From NCBI GenBank assembly GCA_009761415.1, contig QUOL01000025.1, positions 248,001 through 312,000 on the forward strand: a stretch of 64,000 bases of DNA, read 5' to 3'. Under the pieces are notes generated by a model. The model had not been told where the DNA came from and made no database searches. It was given only the letters and a program-made list of their open reading frames with translations. Each line of letters begins with the position of its first letter. Within the stretch, counting starts at the first letter, position 1. This DNA comes from Sarcomyxa edulis. Its lineage: Eukaryota > Basidiomycota > Agaricomycetes > Agaricales > Mycenaceae. Shown here in pieces: positions 1 through 13,200 of the stretch. Both the position numbers and the translations under genes were made by a program.

Positions 1-300
1 ACTACTTCTATAACCGTGACCATCACCGCTAATTCGTCCTCGCTTACAACTCTGCTCCCGAATTCTGTATCCGGGTCCAACTCGGGTTCGGCTCCTAGCG
101 GTGATATACCGTCGCCCATCTCTTCCTCTAGTCCGGCTGTGACAGTAATCGTGAGCTCCACGACGACATTGGGTAGCACTACCAGTAGCGTTGGGAGCGG
201 AAACACTAATGAAGGCATATCTATGGGTTCAAAGTCGATGTTGGGGCCCACGATTGCGACTGCTGCCGGCATACTGTGGGCCATTTGGCTCGCTTTGTAG
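1..300 (+). CDS. C-terminal fragment of a Ser/Thr-rich, probably GPI-anchored surface protein
   Basis: The reading frame is already open at base 1 and closes with TAG at 298-300, so the start lies left of the window. What is visible is about 99 residues, very rich in Ser, Thr, Gly and Val, with no Cys. It ends in small residues (SMGSKSMLG) followed by a short hydrophobic tail (IATAAGILWAIWLAL) with nothing after it. That layout of low-complexity, O-glycosylatable stalk, small-residue omega site and terminal hydrophobic tail is typical of fungal GPI-anchored cell-wall or plasma-membrane proteins. The catalytic or binding domain, if any, is outside the window, so no function can be given. No in-frame ATG is seen in the visible part. 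Confidence 0.6.
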   Translation, partial: TTSITVTITANSSSLTTLLPNSVSGSNSGSAPSGDIPSPISSSSPAVTVIVSSTTTLGSTTSSVGSGNTNEGISMGSKSMLGPTIATAAGILWAIWLAL

Positions 301-1434
301 TACATGTGCGTGAGTACAGACATTTGTTCATTGTGCCTTGCTCTCACATTTGACGTTCGTCGGGTAACGTTGACTTGGTGGTAGTACTCCAATATTCGGC
401 GCTGCAATATTGCTAGACATGCTTAATTGCATGTGACGCTTCAACATCTCTATGTTCTGGACTCCCTCTTATAATATTATTGATCCGGTGCCAATGATGT
501 GCTCTGAACCTCAAAATCCATCGTTCATACGTCTGACGGCTGATCTATGCATTCCCAACTCGACATGCAACAAATGATAGATACGTTTCGGGAGAGGACC
601 ATTCCTTTTTGAGAAGTATAAGACGGGAAAGTGAAGTAGCCGTGATGTAAGAGGTAGAACTAGTACTTGTGCTGGAACGCCTGTGACTTTGAGTCGCGGA
701 GCTCGAGGTGGAATCAAGGTAGAATTTTCGAAGGAGTTCGGATAATCGACCCCGATAGCCGAGAACCTCCGAATCAAACATAGTCACCATAATCATTCCC
801 TGGCGCTCCGTCTTCATGCAAACTTTCAAGATCTCGGATTTGACTCAGCTACACTGGGATACACTTCATGTATACTCAAACCCCTCATTTCTGCGTAAAA
901 AGCTCTATAATCTACAGCACTCCAGCATCCCTCGGCCATACATCGAAATGTCATCTAAATTCCAAGCCTGAACGCTCCAAGAACGCTGAGGCTTTCGGTA
1001 CAGACTCAATACCGTTCGCGATTATGATCTCGTCGTCAGCAGCCTCAAGCGTTCTGAACTGCAACGTGAATGATCATTTTGCCCATGCGTTTTGCATTTG
1101 TTTTGGAAGCCCTTTTCGTGGATAGGACGGTGATGAATGGTCAATGGAGGACAGCCCTTGAGGTGGTACTACTCAGTCTACTGCATCATCGCCAGACCCA
1201 ATCTGTATCAGAAATGGTGTTGTGATGAGATTGAACACTATGGGTGAGAATGTCAGCTCGCTGACCTCATCGCGCGGACATCGAAACACCACAAAAATCC
1301 CATGGTCGACCCAAGGTCGACCTGACTCGTGTCGTGCAGAATATCAACGATTTAGCGCTCAAGCATCGTGCATATCGCACGACCGCACCTAGTTATCTTG
1401 GTATACCTTTTGTCTCGCACTTGGCCCTCTGACG
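301..1434. other. Intergenic, no gene recognised
   Basis: About 1.1 kb between the GPI-tail gene and NLR1. Both strands carry short open frames (for example minus 545-829, Ser-rich) without a recognisable domain, splice pattern or homology to other parts of the window. Probably 3' flank of the first gene and promoter of NLR1. Confidence 0.4.
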
Positions 1435-4400
1435 ATGGTATATATCATCTCAGGTAAGTTGTCGTCCTCGTTCTCTTGCGATCTTGGACTGACTCTAATC
1501 GGTCATAGGGATCACTTATATACCAGCCGGGGACTGTAAACCCAACTTCTTATCATCAGAACGGCCCAGGCAATTTCTTGTAAAATTCACGATAAACCAG
1601 ACTACAAGACAGGTACCTCTGGCTATCGGTACAGCTGACTCAACTGAGCAGTTTATGTTGTAAGCAATGTAGCTGCTAGATACAACCATTCCTTATCGAT
1701 CAATGTCTGCACTATCATAGCGATGCATCCGAGTCTACTAGACTCAGGGCTACAATTTACTACAAACGACGACTTTTGGGCGACTATTGTGTGGGATGGA
1801 TCGAAGAGACACTCGAGAAGATATTAAGAGAGCCCGACGGAGGTGATTTCATCTCACTGTTGACTCGTGGTTCATGCTGATTGTCTCTCACTGAAGTGCT
1901 ACTTCGCTCCGTTGAAAAGCCAACATGGCGTGACAAAGTCGATGTTAAAGGGCGTCTGAGATTCGCAATCTCCCTATCAGATAGTGACGTGGCACGGACT
2001 GATCCTTCGACTCCATCTTCACCGCAGCCTGCCCCTGCTTTCGAAAGGCTGCAAGACGATGTGTCCCTACCGCAGGTCGCAGCTCTGGTGCAGGAAGCTA
2101 CGATTAAATCTGAGGAGATACCGCCTATGGATCCAAGACTTCATCGCCTAACCGTACTCTCCGAGGGTGTCTCCGCACATGAGCCAACAGATCCAGTTTC
2201 CGCCGCTGTTGTTTCGCTCCTTGGCAAGATCAAAATATTGACTGAGATCGGTGATTCTGTAGCAGAGGTACGTCGATCAAATATTATTTCTGTTTCTAGG
2301 ATTAACTATGTCTTTGTATAGATACATCCATATGTTACGATAGCGTGGACCGCGTTGGCACTCGTGCCTAAGGTGATTCTGACGACACGAGGAATTCCCA
2401 CCGCATGCACTGAGCACCTTCCACCTGACCTAGGCTATAAACACTCAAATAGAACGCGACAAGAAAATACAGGACCTCGTAGAGACAATGGACACCACGT
2501 TCTCGTTTTTACAAGATGAAGGCCACCTCGTCAAAATCAAGTCTCATGAACATGTATTCTCCCGAATGCTCCAGCAAACAGCCGAATGCGCATTCTTCAT
2601 TCGTGACTATGCAAATGATCCGAGCTTCTGTCAGTTTACATCTCTCACTGTCAAAATATTTTGTGCTCATGCTAATCGGTCTTTATTCAGGGAAAAGGCT
2701 CATCAAAGGCACTATCATGGGCGTCGATTCGAGGATAGAAGAATTCAAAGCGAAATACTCTATATTAAATGAACAATTCCAAACTGGTGTCCTGCTCGAG
2801 ACAGGATTAAGTGTGTTGCGCATGGTAAACATCGTCGACTCAATAGGTATGCACACTTGTCTGTACAATTGACTTTTCTGAACAGTTCCTTAAATCATTT
2901 AGCAGTTGCAATCGACCTCAACGATATGCAATACGCAAAGGGGGCCGGTCACACGCGCAAAAATGAATGCCTTCCCAACACGCGACTCAAAATCATCGAC
3001 GAGATCTTGACTTGGGCTACCAACACACAAAACGATAATCCGAGGCGCCTGTTCTGGCTACATGGTGTTGCGGGCTCGGGGAAATCTTCGATTGCCAACA
3101 CAATTGCGCGGATCCTCGCGGACCAACAACGTTTGGGCTCGTTCTTTGCTTTTGATTACGCACGTCAAGCCGATCGACGCCCTGATCAATTATTTAGTAC
3201 TATCGCTGTCGACCTTGCTGACCTCGATGCTGAATGGCGGAAGTCACTATGGACGATTGTGAAGGATAAGCGATCGTTACGCACTACGTCGGATATCGAG
3301 GAGCAGTTTGACAAATTCTTTCTGGAAACTCTGAGAAATCCGAGCCTGAGGATCGTGGGTCCTATCGTCATCGTCATCGACGGATTGGATGAATGCGGAG
3401 ATGAAGGATCACGGGAAGATCTACTACACGTCCTGGCCCGAAAGATACAATACCTTCCTTCTTCCTTTCGAATCGTTCTTACGTCTCGTACGGAGAAAGA
3501 TATACTTGAGAGTCTTTCGCGGACGCCGCATGTCTACTCCAGATCAATGGCTGACATCGAGGGTGATTCTACCGATCACGACATCAGTCTATTCGTCCAC
3601 TCTCAATTAAAAGATGTTTGTTCCTCTCAATGGCCGAGAAATTGGCGCGAACAACTCGTCCAAAAATCAGAACACCTCTTTCAATGGGCATTCACAGCGT
3701 GCTGCTTTATCAAAGGCAGACGAGTTAATGCTGGACGTACACCAATCGAGAGGCTTCATATCATCTTATCGACTTCAGTGACAACACTGGATTCGCTCTA
3801 CCGTGAAATTCTCACACGTACCTTTCACGTTGGTGGTGTATCAGATGAGACGGCCCTGGATCGTTTTAAGATGGTCCTTGGCATCATTCTGCTATCTGAG
3901 GAAGTGTGGACGGTTCACTCGTTACAGGAGTTCTGCAAGGACGCGCTCGATCCCGGTGTAGTGGCTTCAATCTTAAAATCCCTCGGTTCGTTGCTTACTG
4001 GTGTTGAAGAATGGCTTATGCCAGTCCGGCCTCTTCACACCTCGTTTCATGACTTCCTCATGAATCGCGATCGAAGTGGCTACTTTTATATTGAACCTAG
4101 TGTTGCGAACACCACTCTTACACTTCGTTGTTTGCATGTGATGCAACGTACTGAAGATGGCCTTCGATTCAATATCTGCAATCTCGAGACTTCGTATGCA
4201 AGAGAATGGTCTTACCTTCCCCCTCGTTTCGAGAGGCGCATCGGTCCTCATCTTTCTTATGCGTGTCGATTTTGGGTGCATCACCTTAGACAGACACCGA
4301 TCAAAGAGTTTGCTTCCCTGAAAGTTCGGAAGTTTTTGCACGAGTATTTTCTTTACTGGATAGAGGTGCTGATGTTATGCGAAGAATTCCTGGGAATAGA

Positions 4401-5849
4401 ACCGATGTTGCTCCTATCTGAATATGCAGACGTGAGTCTTGAAGCCTCTGTACCTACAAACACTCACTTCTCCTGCAGAGCAACCCCATTACAAACCTCG
4501 CGGACTTTGCGTATGATGCATCCGTCTTTCTGGATCTTTTTAAACCCTTTCTCCTCACCAGTATCCCACACCTTTACCTATCAGCACTGCCGTTCACACC
4601 AAAGCAGTCTTTGATCTCGAAATCATTCCTGCCTTTATTCCCTAATACTTTATCCCTCGATTACCCAGTACAAACTATGTTTCATGATATGAAGGCCGCT
4701 TCCTTCTCTTCCGAGGGCACGCATATTCTAGCATATTCAGAAAAGGACGACAAGGTTGGCATGTGGGAAGTGGCTACAGGCAATATTGTCGACGTCGCTA
4801 CACCGTTCTACAGGGGGGAAGAGATTTCCGCCTTTGCGTGTTCCCCCAATGGCTCGCACATTTGTACTGGCTTTCGTGGAGGCACTATACACGTATGGGA
4901 AACTACTCACACCGATGTTGCCCCCACTATCTTTGACTGTAACGGTCCCATCAGCTGCCTCGCATTCTCGCTTGACGGTCTATACATTGCCGCGGGAAGG
5001 GACAGTGACACGATCTACATATGGGATCTCTCGTCTCCCCTCCGTCCCCCAAGACAGTTCATGGGGCTTTCTCACTTCCCCGAGAAGATATCAATCCAGT
5101 TCTCACCGTGTAACAAACGCATTGTAGTTCGCGCAAAGTGGAGCATCAGTATCTGGTGTCTTGATGCTGCTCGGGATATGCAGCCAGTTTGGTCTGTGTT
5201 ACTCCGCAACGAGGACAGAGTCAAGGTCGTGCATGCCATCTCCGCAGATGGAAGGTACATGGTGCACAGCGGAGAAATAATTGCCATAAACCTAATCCAT
5301 TTGTGGGACATGCAGAGCAACGATCGATGGGTTCTCCCAGAAAGCTCCTTAGTCAATGACTCGAGCAGAGTTTTCTTCCGTTCTGATAATGCCTATGTTG
5401 CGTCGATCACTCTGACCGGTGAACTGCGCGTCTGGCATACGAAGACCTGCAGCCTCATCAAAGTTCATAAAACACCGTGCGTATTTCCCGAAGGATTCTT
5501 CGGGACCTTTTTACCAGATTGCACGCATATACTTCTTCTATCTCATTACGGAAATTTGGAGAAGATCAACTACATGGATGGCGGAAAGGTTGAACTGTCG
5601 AATCCGTTGTATTTTTTGCCTGTAAGTTGTCAAGACTCCACTTGGGAGAAAGCAAAGAAGCGATCGTTCGGTCCAATTGACTGGACATGGTCACCGAATC
5701 AAAAGCCCACACGGTATAACCGCCACGGATTTTGGGTCCAGGAAAATGCGATCTTGCTCGAAGGCTATCTAGCTCACGAGTTTCGCCAGCGAGCCGACTT
5801 TTCGAAGTTTGTTTATGGGACGGACTGGACAAAGTGCAAAGGAGTCTAG
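1435..5849 (+). CDS. NLR-type protein NLR1: C2-like / helical / NACHT / WD40
   Basis: Nine exons: 1435-1453, 1509-1659, 1721-1842, 1897-2267, 2322-2372, 2434-2629, 2691-2846, 2903-4431, 4479-5849. They total 3966 nt, or 1321 residues, with phase kept at every junction. Domains in order: a C2-like beta domain (residues 1 to about 100); an all-helical region (about 190-355); a NACHT NTPase with Walker A GVAGSGKSS (about 410-418) and Walker B IVIVIDGLDECG (about 510-521); a helical linker; and about six degenerate WD40 repeats (blades ending TIHVWE, TIYIWD, SISIWC, LIHLWD, ELRVWH). In fungi such STAND proteins are cytosolic signal sensors. They oligomerise on nucleotide exchange and act in non-self recognition or programmed cell death. 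The effector here is unknown, because the C2-like and helical N-terminus is not one of the characterised amyloid, HET or lipase types. A paralog lies at 27.4-31.6 kb with the same exon pattern (51-nt and 196-nt exons identical in length). This copy has no stop in frame. The small first exon is the least certain part. Confidence 0.85.
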
Positions 5850-8634
5850 CGCTTTGCAAGCGTCTAAATGGTCGTCATAATGATTGAGGTTCGGAGGGCA
5901 TTCTCATCAGTGACAGGCGGTAGACGGGCTGATCTTTGGATAGCTAGGCAAGCCTCGAGCTTACAAGGTCAAACTCTGAAACAATGATATCTATGCTGAC
6001 TCTGTAATGCGAGGTGACAAATAATAAATTCGTGCAACAATGCAATGAGTGGCGCAGCCTGCGCTTCGGGTCAAGGACATTCGATATATGTCAGACCACT
6101 TCTAAAAGAACGGAATGCTGAACGAACATAGTTGCATACATCGAGACTTCATTTGTTTTCATCTGACCGGACATATATCTCCGGCCTCGCCAAATCCTGA
6201 AATTTTGAGATTTCCTCTTTGCGCTACTTTACGTTGTCACGTCGTTATGAATCCTGTCCAAAGTACACTGTCGCGCGGGTGGGTTTCTGGACGCTATATA
6301 TTGAGAATCAAAATTCACTCACAACAATCGTTGAGGGTGGGACGGACGGCAGCCACACAGGTCGACATCCTGAATAATAAAGCCTGAAGATAATCGCCGT
6401 GAGTGAGAAGCAACAACGGCAATGGACGAAATTTCGAAAGATAGTCGCGGAAGTAGATGGAATCACAAATTAAGGCCCAAGCATCCGTCCTTTGTTCCTC
6501 GTCAACTTCAACTTCAGTCACACACACCTCAACTCTTCTGCTTACCACCACCATCGCACAACATACAAGCTTCGTCCTCTCTCTTCTTTCAACGATATAT
6601 CATGAGTACCAAATCTTAATAATTTAAGACTGCCGACTTCGCTGGGCTTTTTCGAATGTCTGTCCTCTTATCGATTGAATATATCGCGTCCGTGATCAAG
6701 AGTCTTACCCCTCTCGTAGCGACCAGGGTCTTACCCCACTCGTAGCGACCAGGGTAATACATACGAAGTAAGCTTGTCCCACCACGGATCGAGCGATACA
6801 GACTCTCCGACAGAGTGGCACGTAGCGAGGTTACGAACTCTGATTCAGATGACGCGTCTCTCTCTGAGTTCCCATTAGAGAAGAGTGGTGAAATCGAAGG
6901 CACAATATCGGCCTTTGGCTGAGCCAGACTTCGAGGCTAGGACGCACGTATTGGAGGCGCAGGTGTATGGACGCGAATGTCTCGAAGACAAAGACGAGGT
7001 GGCAGTCAACAAAGACGACACTGAACAGACATTTGTGGACGATCTCGACAGATGCGGGAACGGAGTGGCACTCGAGAAGTTAGAGAGAAAGGAGATGTAT
7101 TTCTAGGATGGAAACGTGATTCTGAAGAAGAGGTGTATCGGACAAAGGCCGTAGACAGACGAGTCCATGACAGACGAGGGGACCTGGATCTACGACGCGG
7201 CTGTGTCTTCAGTCAAGACTACTCATCCATCATCTCCAATCCCCACCGCGGGACACGTACCCAAAATTCAAAATACAAAGAACAACGTATCAAGTATGCT
7301 TAGCATGCAGCAGGAAAGCATACCCGATGAACCGCTTCTCTGGAGATTGGATGCCCGGGTACGGGTGCACAGCGCGAAGGATATCGGGAGGGATATGGCG
7401 AAGGGTCTTACCTTGGACGAGACGCAATGTTTCCAAGAAACGCCCCCTCGTACTTTGAACTGGACTCAGCAGGTCACCACGAAGATACAGGGCTATGACC
7501 CGTTTCGAAGGAAAATATTGGAGCTTCGATTCTTGTAACATCAAGTCACCGTGTGCATAGTACTCTTGACGGGAACTCTTTGAACAAATCGATATAAGAC
7601 ATACCTTTACCGATATCTCATAGACAAAGACTCTTGACACCGAAAAATATTGATCAATCACTCGTGGAGGTGGCTGAAGGGATGAATTACCTTATGCATC
7701 AGTGAAGCATACACAGTAAAAAGGAGCCCGCGGGAGAGGGGGAAAAGACGAAGGCCTGCAACTATAAATATCAAGCGATGAATCGATCTTCACTGCGTCG
7801 TCCATTTTTTTTTCTTTGACTAAAATCGCAGTTTCGAAGGCAGAGCCGAGTCAAATGTCGCATGGGGCATCAGCAATTGGAGCGCTGGGCAGTAGCAACG
7901 GTATTTGAGGCCGTCGTCAGTCTACCGTCATGAGCAACGGGGATTTTGAGTCGGATATCGATCTTGAGACTAGTGATTTAGGGTCTGGCGGTATATCGTC
8001 CATGAACTTTGAGTTGGCTCCCGACGGAAACAAGTCCTAGCCCACAGGAGCATAGGGGTTGTTAGTTACGCCGTGGTGGATCACCGATAGAGGTAAGGGG
8101 GAGGGTTGGCGGACGGAGTGATAACGGGTCGATGACTGTTGTGTCGGACTGCAAGAGCTAGTCAAAGGGGAGGGACAAAGAGGCGTGACGTACATTCGGG
8201 ATTCAGCCTTCAGTTTCACTTCACTTACCAACATGGGATCAAGACTTGATGCATGATGCATGATGATGGACTAGACACGCTGGGTCGTTCGGTGAGGTCT
8301 TCGGAAGTTAGAGCCAATTTGAACCGTACCGTCTTCAAAATAGTCCTTCGACCGATTGTTGTAGATCAAGAAGCCAGGGTTTTTGAGGGCCTTTACGCGT
8401 ACGGTGTGTTGATGCTGGCCAAAAGCACGGGGACAACCGGGGGACCGGGGGTATTTAGTCCTTGTTTGGATCAAATGGCCCCGGCATCGTCGGCATGGCG
8501 CTTTGTCTGTCCGTCCTCTGGTTTTCAAATTCTCGATATATTCTTCACCAACTCATTCCTCTCTCTCTCCCTCCCTCATTCTCTCTTCCTCCTCCCCCTC
8601 ACCCCTCACAACCCGGTACACGAAAGCCCCCAAA
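5850..8634. other. Long intergenic stretch between NLR1 and ZIM17
   Basis: No convincing gene in 2.8 kb. It holds a 26-bp tandem duplication (6702-6753), several open frames without recognisable domains (the longest near 7167-7538 in either direction), and a TATA-like CTATAAATA at 7762-7770 followed at 7855 and 7930 by very short ATG frames (17 and 36 codons). The last could be a small transcription unit, but nothing else supports it. Pyrimidine-rich DNA just before 8635 probably belongs to the ZIM17 promoter and 5' UTR. Confidence 0.35.
6702..6753. repeat. 26-bp tandem duplication (2 copies)
   Basis: Two head-to-tail copies of a 26-bp unit, 6702-6727 and 6728-6753, each starting GTCTTACCCC and ending CGTAGCGACCAGG. 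They differ at one base (T versus A at position 11). The near identity suggests a recent slippage or repair duplication. No gene overlaps it with confidence. Confidence 0.8.
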
Positions 8635-9256
8635 ATGCTACCATCTCGCTTATTCAGAAACACAGGACTCCCACCAGCCCTTCGTAGCCTCATAACACCT
8701 CATCCATGTCTACCAGCGACAGTTGCATGCCAGCTGCGTCTCAGACTAGGTGTCAGTCGGTGTAATCCGAACTTGAGTCGTTCTGGTTCTGGTCCTTCCA
8801 GATCATATTCTGCTACTACAACGCCCTCTTCGTCTCCAACTACCGTGACCTCCCAAACTCTTACGCCAACGGAACCACCAGAACCACGACTAGAAATGAC
8901 ATTCACGTGTACTGTACCTGAATGTAGTACGCGTTCGAAGCATCAGTTCACGAAGAGAGCGTATGAGAAGGGGATTGTGCTCGTTGAGTGTCCTGGATGT
9001 AAGAATCGGTGAGTCGAACATTAGCCCTTGACACTTCAGCTTCACCGGGACGTTCATATTCATGTTCATGTCTTCTCATACTCCCCCCCAATGTCGGTGT
9101 AGGCATCTCATAGCAGATCACTTGGGATGGTTCAAGGACGGTACGGGTGATGGAAAACATCCGACTGTGGTGGATTTGCTGCGCGCGAGGGGGGAGAAAG
9201 TGAGGAGGGGGAGGTTGGATGCTGGTGGGGTGGTTGAGTATGTTGAGGAGACTTGA
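8635..9256 (+). CDS. ZIM17: Mitochondrial Hsp70 escort protein, DNL-type zinc finger (Zim17/Tim15/Hep1)
   Basis: Two exons, 8635-9008 and 9103-9256, giving 175 residues. The first ~85 residues are Arg/Ser/Thr-rich and nearly free of acidic residues, as expected for a matrix-targeting presequence. The rest is a zf-DNL domain: Cys92 and Cys97, then Cys119 and Cys122 (CPGC) for zinc, and the signature RHLIADHLGWF spanning the splice site, with D-H-L at 130-132 in place of the name-giving D-N-L. In yeast this protein keeps mitochondrial Hsp70 (Ssc1) soluble and active for import and folding in the matrix. The first zinc pair is spaced C-x4-C rather than C-x2-C; I recall the same spacing in other filamentous-fungal members, so I do not read it as a defect. 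The ATG at 8635 is chosen because a presequence follows directly and the upstream in-frame codons are low-complexity Ser/Leu. Confidence 0.93.
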
Positions 9257-9379
9257 TTGTGGTTGGAAATACTGAATGTCAGATGTATGTGGCCATGCAT
9301 CGACAATTCTACTTATGAAGGACCAGAACCCGTGGCAAGACAGATGGAAATCATGATTCGAACGTCATATAGCCGGGAG

Positions 9380-9990
9380 TTGTGTCCACGTCTAGTGACG
9401 TCCACACCATCACTAATTATTCTATCAACGGACTGGACGCAACTGAGCTTCACGACAATTTCTGGTGGTGACTTCGCTTCAAAGTGCAAAAGTACTCACA
9501 GACCCTCATTTTTGGAGACGCGTCTTCCCCTTCCCCGTCGCTGCCAATCACTTCCCTTCTGCTCTCCAGGGATACGCTTTGGGATGAGAAGATATACCCC
9601 AACATTGACATGTTTTATTTAGAGCGATTCCTGGAGGCGGTCGATGAATTCGAAGAGACACACGCGTGGAATCTGATCCGCAAAGTCATGTATTTAGTTT
9701 CGGTCGAAGGTGAATGACTTGAACTTGAGAAGCTATACGAGCCCGGAACACCCGACGATCCTATACCAGGGGAATTGCGAAGAGACCAAAACGGGTTGAG
9801 GCAGGAGAAAACGATCTCGTCATGCTGTCAAGGATCTTGCAGCTTTCTAGCCAACCGACGAGTTGAGGATGTACACGTCTACTCGAAGCAGACACGATGT
9901 AAAGCGCAGAATCGCTGCAGCACCAGCGCGTCGCACAATTGGCGATGAGGGACTTCGAGCGGAAGAAGAGAGTCCACAGACAACCAACTA
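9380..9990 (+). pseudogene. Cytochrome P450 3'-end relic, copy A
   Basis: Most distant member of a five-copy family (others at 14.2-17.8 kb). After an acceptor-like CTCTCCAG it reads DTLWDEKIYPNIDMFYLERF..., which lines up with the P450 region around the PERF motif (consensus DE-x2-YPDP-x3-F-x-PERF). The heme-loop part is degraded, the frame is not part of a complete gene, and about 80 bp present in copy B are missing before the intron. The 3' part (about 9810-9930) matches the non-coding tail of the other copies, so a genomic fragment rather than an mRNA copy was duplicated. It lies just beyond the 3' end of the DUF6535 gene on the other strand. Confidence 0.5.
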
Positions 9991-10268
9991 CGATCGGACA
10001 TCATTGCTCCAACCAAGCTCCAATATTAACATTTAGTTGGTCGTCGATGTCGTTCGGACTAAGTACATGAGAAGCAACCGTACAGGTTATCGAAAAACTC
10101 CGAGTCAGCACCCCCTCCACACATTGCTTTCTCTGGGCTACCAAGACATGTTGGATCAAACGACGGTGAGTATTCTGTTAATCAGACGCAACCCAGCAAT
10201 AACCCAGTCTCCTGAATATCACAGATGGTCCGGTTCCAACATCAACTGTCCTTCGGGCCCAATGGATC

Positions 10269-13200
10269 CTAGAGATATGTAAATTGTTCAGTGCCCTGCA
10301 GAACAACGAAGGAATAGAAAAAAAGGTGATATTCACCGCGAGGATAGAGATCATTCCATGATGATTGCAACAGTTCAAGGATTTTTGTTCTGGTTACTTC
10401 ATATTGGTCTCTTCTTGGACCATACTCCCACAGGTTAACCAATGACAGTGTGCAGAATTGGTCATAAAGTGAAGCAAACATCTTGGCTTGCTCCCTTGAA
10501 AGAGTTCCATGGGTGTCGTGAGTATAAGTATGTATGAAGTCGATCAGACCGGTCATGAAGGAGAGAACGTCGAAACAATATGTGTCGAGATTGGTCCTCA
10601 GGCTATTCAAAACAGAGAATGCCAGGTCGAGTCTGCGAGTTTGCCTGATCTTGAAGTGAATCAACGACATCAACACATCCGTGAGCTGCCAGTGGGCAAG
10701 AGCATTATGCATATGCCGGATGTTGGCGAGCCGGTTCACGTGATCAAGAATATCACTACCCGGGACGTCCTTCCATAACCAACGAACCATGGCATCAACC
10801 AAGATCTTCTGAGACCTTGATCTCTTTCTCGATTCAGACAAGTTGATTGACGTTGACTCTAATTTTGAGTATGAGAAACCTGAAAAAAACTCTATTTTCA
10901 AGAACGCGGTCATACGCCTCGTGAAGATGTTCGTTCCATCCCAACAGGCAAGACATGCTGCAACGTCGACCCGAGGAAATGAATTCGATGGCGAAGGACC
11001 TATAATATGAAGAAGAGCCTGGTCGACTCGGAGAGGATCAACGGAGTTCTCGGTTAAGGAAGTGTTCAGCTGCCATGATAGCATTTCGAATATAGCCGAG
11101 AAAGTAAGAGTGAGCATAGTCGTGTCTAGATCTGGGGACCAGAAATGATCATATTCCCGGAAATTACAAGCTCCAAGACACGGTATCATCCCCTCCAAGA
11201 GTGGATGGCCGTCGTTCTGTTCAGGGCTTGCGATAGTGTCAATACCTGACCAGATTGGGCGCCTTTGGGTCTTCATTACGTCTATCAAATCTCGCAACAC
11301 TGTCATCCACGGTGTATTCTTGATGCAAAGTCCGCAGCGTACACCCCAGGATATAAACATCAAGACATGTTTGACGGTGAGGGTTCTGCTAGCCCAAATC
11401 CGTGAAGCAAGAGATGGAATCCAGTCGATTGCGATGTCAGAGAACATGCTACGACCAGTCCACCGGCTGAAACACTTTATCAAGGTCAGAGGTGCAACAT
11501 AAGGCTCTCGGTCTAACAGGTTCGCGAGGTAGTCTCCGAATATGTCACCATTCTTGAACACAGCACTCCAGTCAGAACTACGCCCGTGCAGGGCATAATC
11601 GCTTAAGACCGAGAAAGCCATCTCGGTGACCCTCTGCCCGATGATTTTCATGTGACCTTCCGTTTTCTCGATGTATTTCGAGTTGAGCATGTTGACTATG
11701 CGCGAGATGTCGGGCTGATCATTCAGTAGGTCATCAATCCGTCGCCTTCGGTGAGACAGGACTGCGAAGGACTGAATGAAAGTTGAGCGCCAAAGATACT
11801 CGACACCCTTGAATCTGATGTGTTCACGTTGCGCTGCGTCACGCAACGCGTCAAGCAGCTCGAGCCTTTGGGAGGTACCGCAAAAAAGAACGTATGCTGT
11901 GGTGAATATAACAATGATCTCTTAGCAATATATGCACTCTCATGAAGGGATTACGCACAATATGGTTCACGCCAGCGATTCAGTCTTAGGATGGACTCGG
12001 AAGCGGTGAGGTTACATCGGTAGCTAGCTTCTGGTGATAGCAGATGAACCAGTGATTTTGTCTCTAGATCTGAAAGCACTGTCCTGGATGCAGAGGGTAC
12101 CTTTGTAATGAAATCATCTCTTGTCGTTCTATTCTCGCAAATAGAAGGAAACGCGGCCGCGGCTTCGTCAAGAAGATCATTGTCGTGGGTTGCCTGAAGA
12201 GTTGCATGATACACACGATCAGCATGGGGAAGGTATCTGTCATTAGCCATATATTGCTCCAGTGTGGGTTCCTCCTCCTTCTCCCCCTCCCCCTCCTTAT
12301 TCCTATCTTCTTCCTCTTTCAGGTCTTTCTCGTGCTCTGTTTTTGGGGACTGGCTTTCTACATCAGATTTCCAGGGGTGGAAAGCTGCACGAATCCGTGG
12401 TGAGATCCGCTGAGCGAAAGACTGAGCTCGGTATCGAAGTTTGCGACCCAAGACTGAGAGACGTTTGACGAAGGAATGCATCTGTTTTTTGATACATCGA
12501 AACAGACGCGGAAGTTGTCGCTTGAGACACTGACCTAAGGCATAAATATACCGAGAGAAAGTCGTGCGAAAAGGAGAGGTCTCCGGATGAACATATGCAT
12601 GAATCATGGCACAGAATAAAGCTAGGCCGACGAAAAAGATAGCCGTAGCCGAGAGGGATGCAGCCACTATGATGGGAACGAATGCATGTGGAGACCCTAT
12701 CGCAGCAGAGAAGATGTTATCGAGAAGTCCAATCAGGAAGAGGATGACCGGAATGGTGAGAATGACGGGGAGAGTCTCTAGCGCAGGTCCAAGGATGTTC
12801 TCAGCTGCCTCCCAACGCTGATGAATGTCGATGAGCATCACGTGGGGCTTGCCAGTAGACTTCGTGAGTACAGCGAGGAATGCACGGCCCGCGACTGCCA
12901 GAGCTGCTGCAGATATCTACGATGACAACAATGCGGTCAAAAGAAAGTAATGGACATTAGGTGGAGACTCACGCTGATGATAAGTGCAAGAGACCAATAA
13001 GCGTTGACTCTAATGTCTGAGGCGTCGGGTACAAATGGAACTGGAAGGTTGATACTGAGGTGCGCAGAAGGGCCATTGTTGAGCTGTATGATGATCTCCG
13101 TAAGATTGGCGAGGAGTTCGTTGGTCCTCGCAGCTTGGTCAGGGCCGAGGTTGTCGACTGAATCGACGAAAAAGGATGTCACAATAGCAGTGAATAGACC

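Noticed and set aside
7167..7538. Overlapping 123-codon frames on both strands near 7.2-7.6 kb as genes
   Set aside because: No domain, no signal peptide, no splice structure, and equal length on both strands suggests chance.
8889..8927. C-x4-C spacing in ZIM17 as a broken zinc site
   Set aside because: All four Cys are present and I recall the same spacing in other filamentous fungi.
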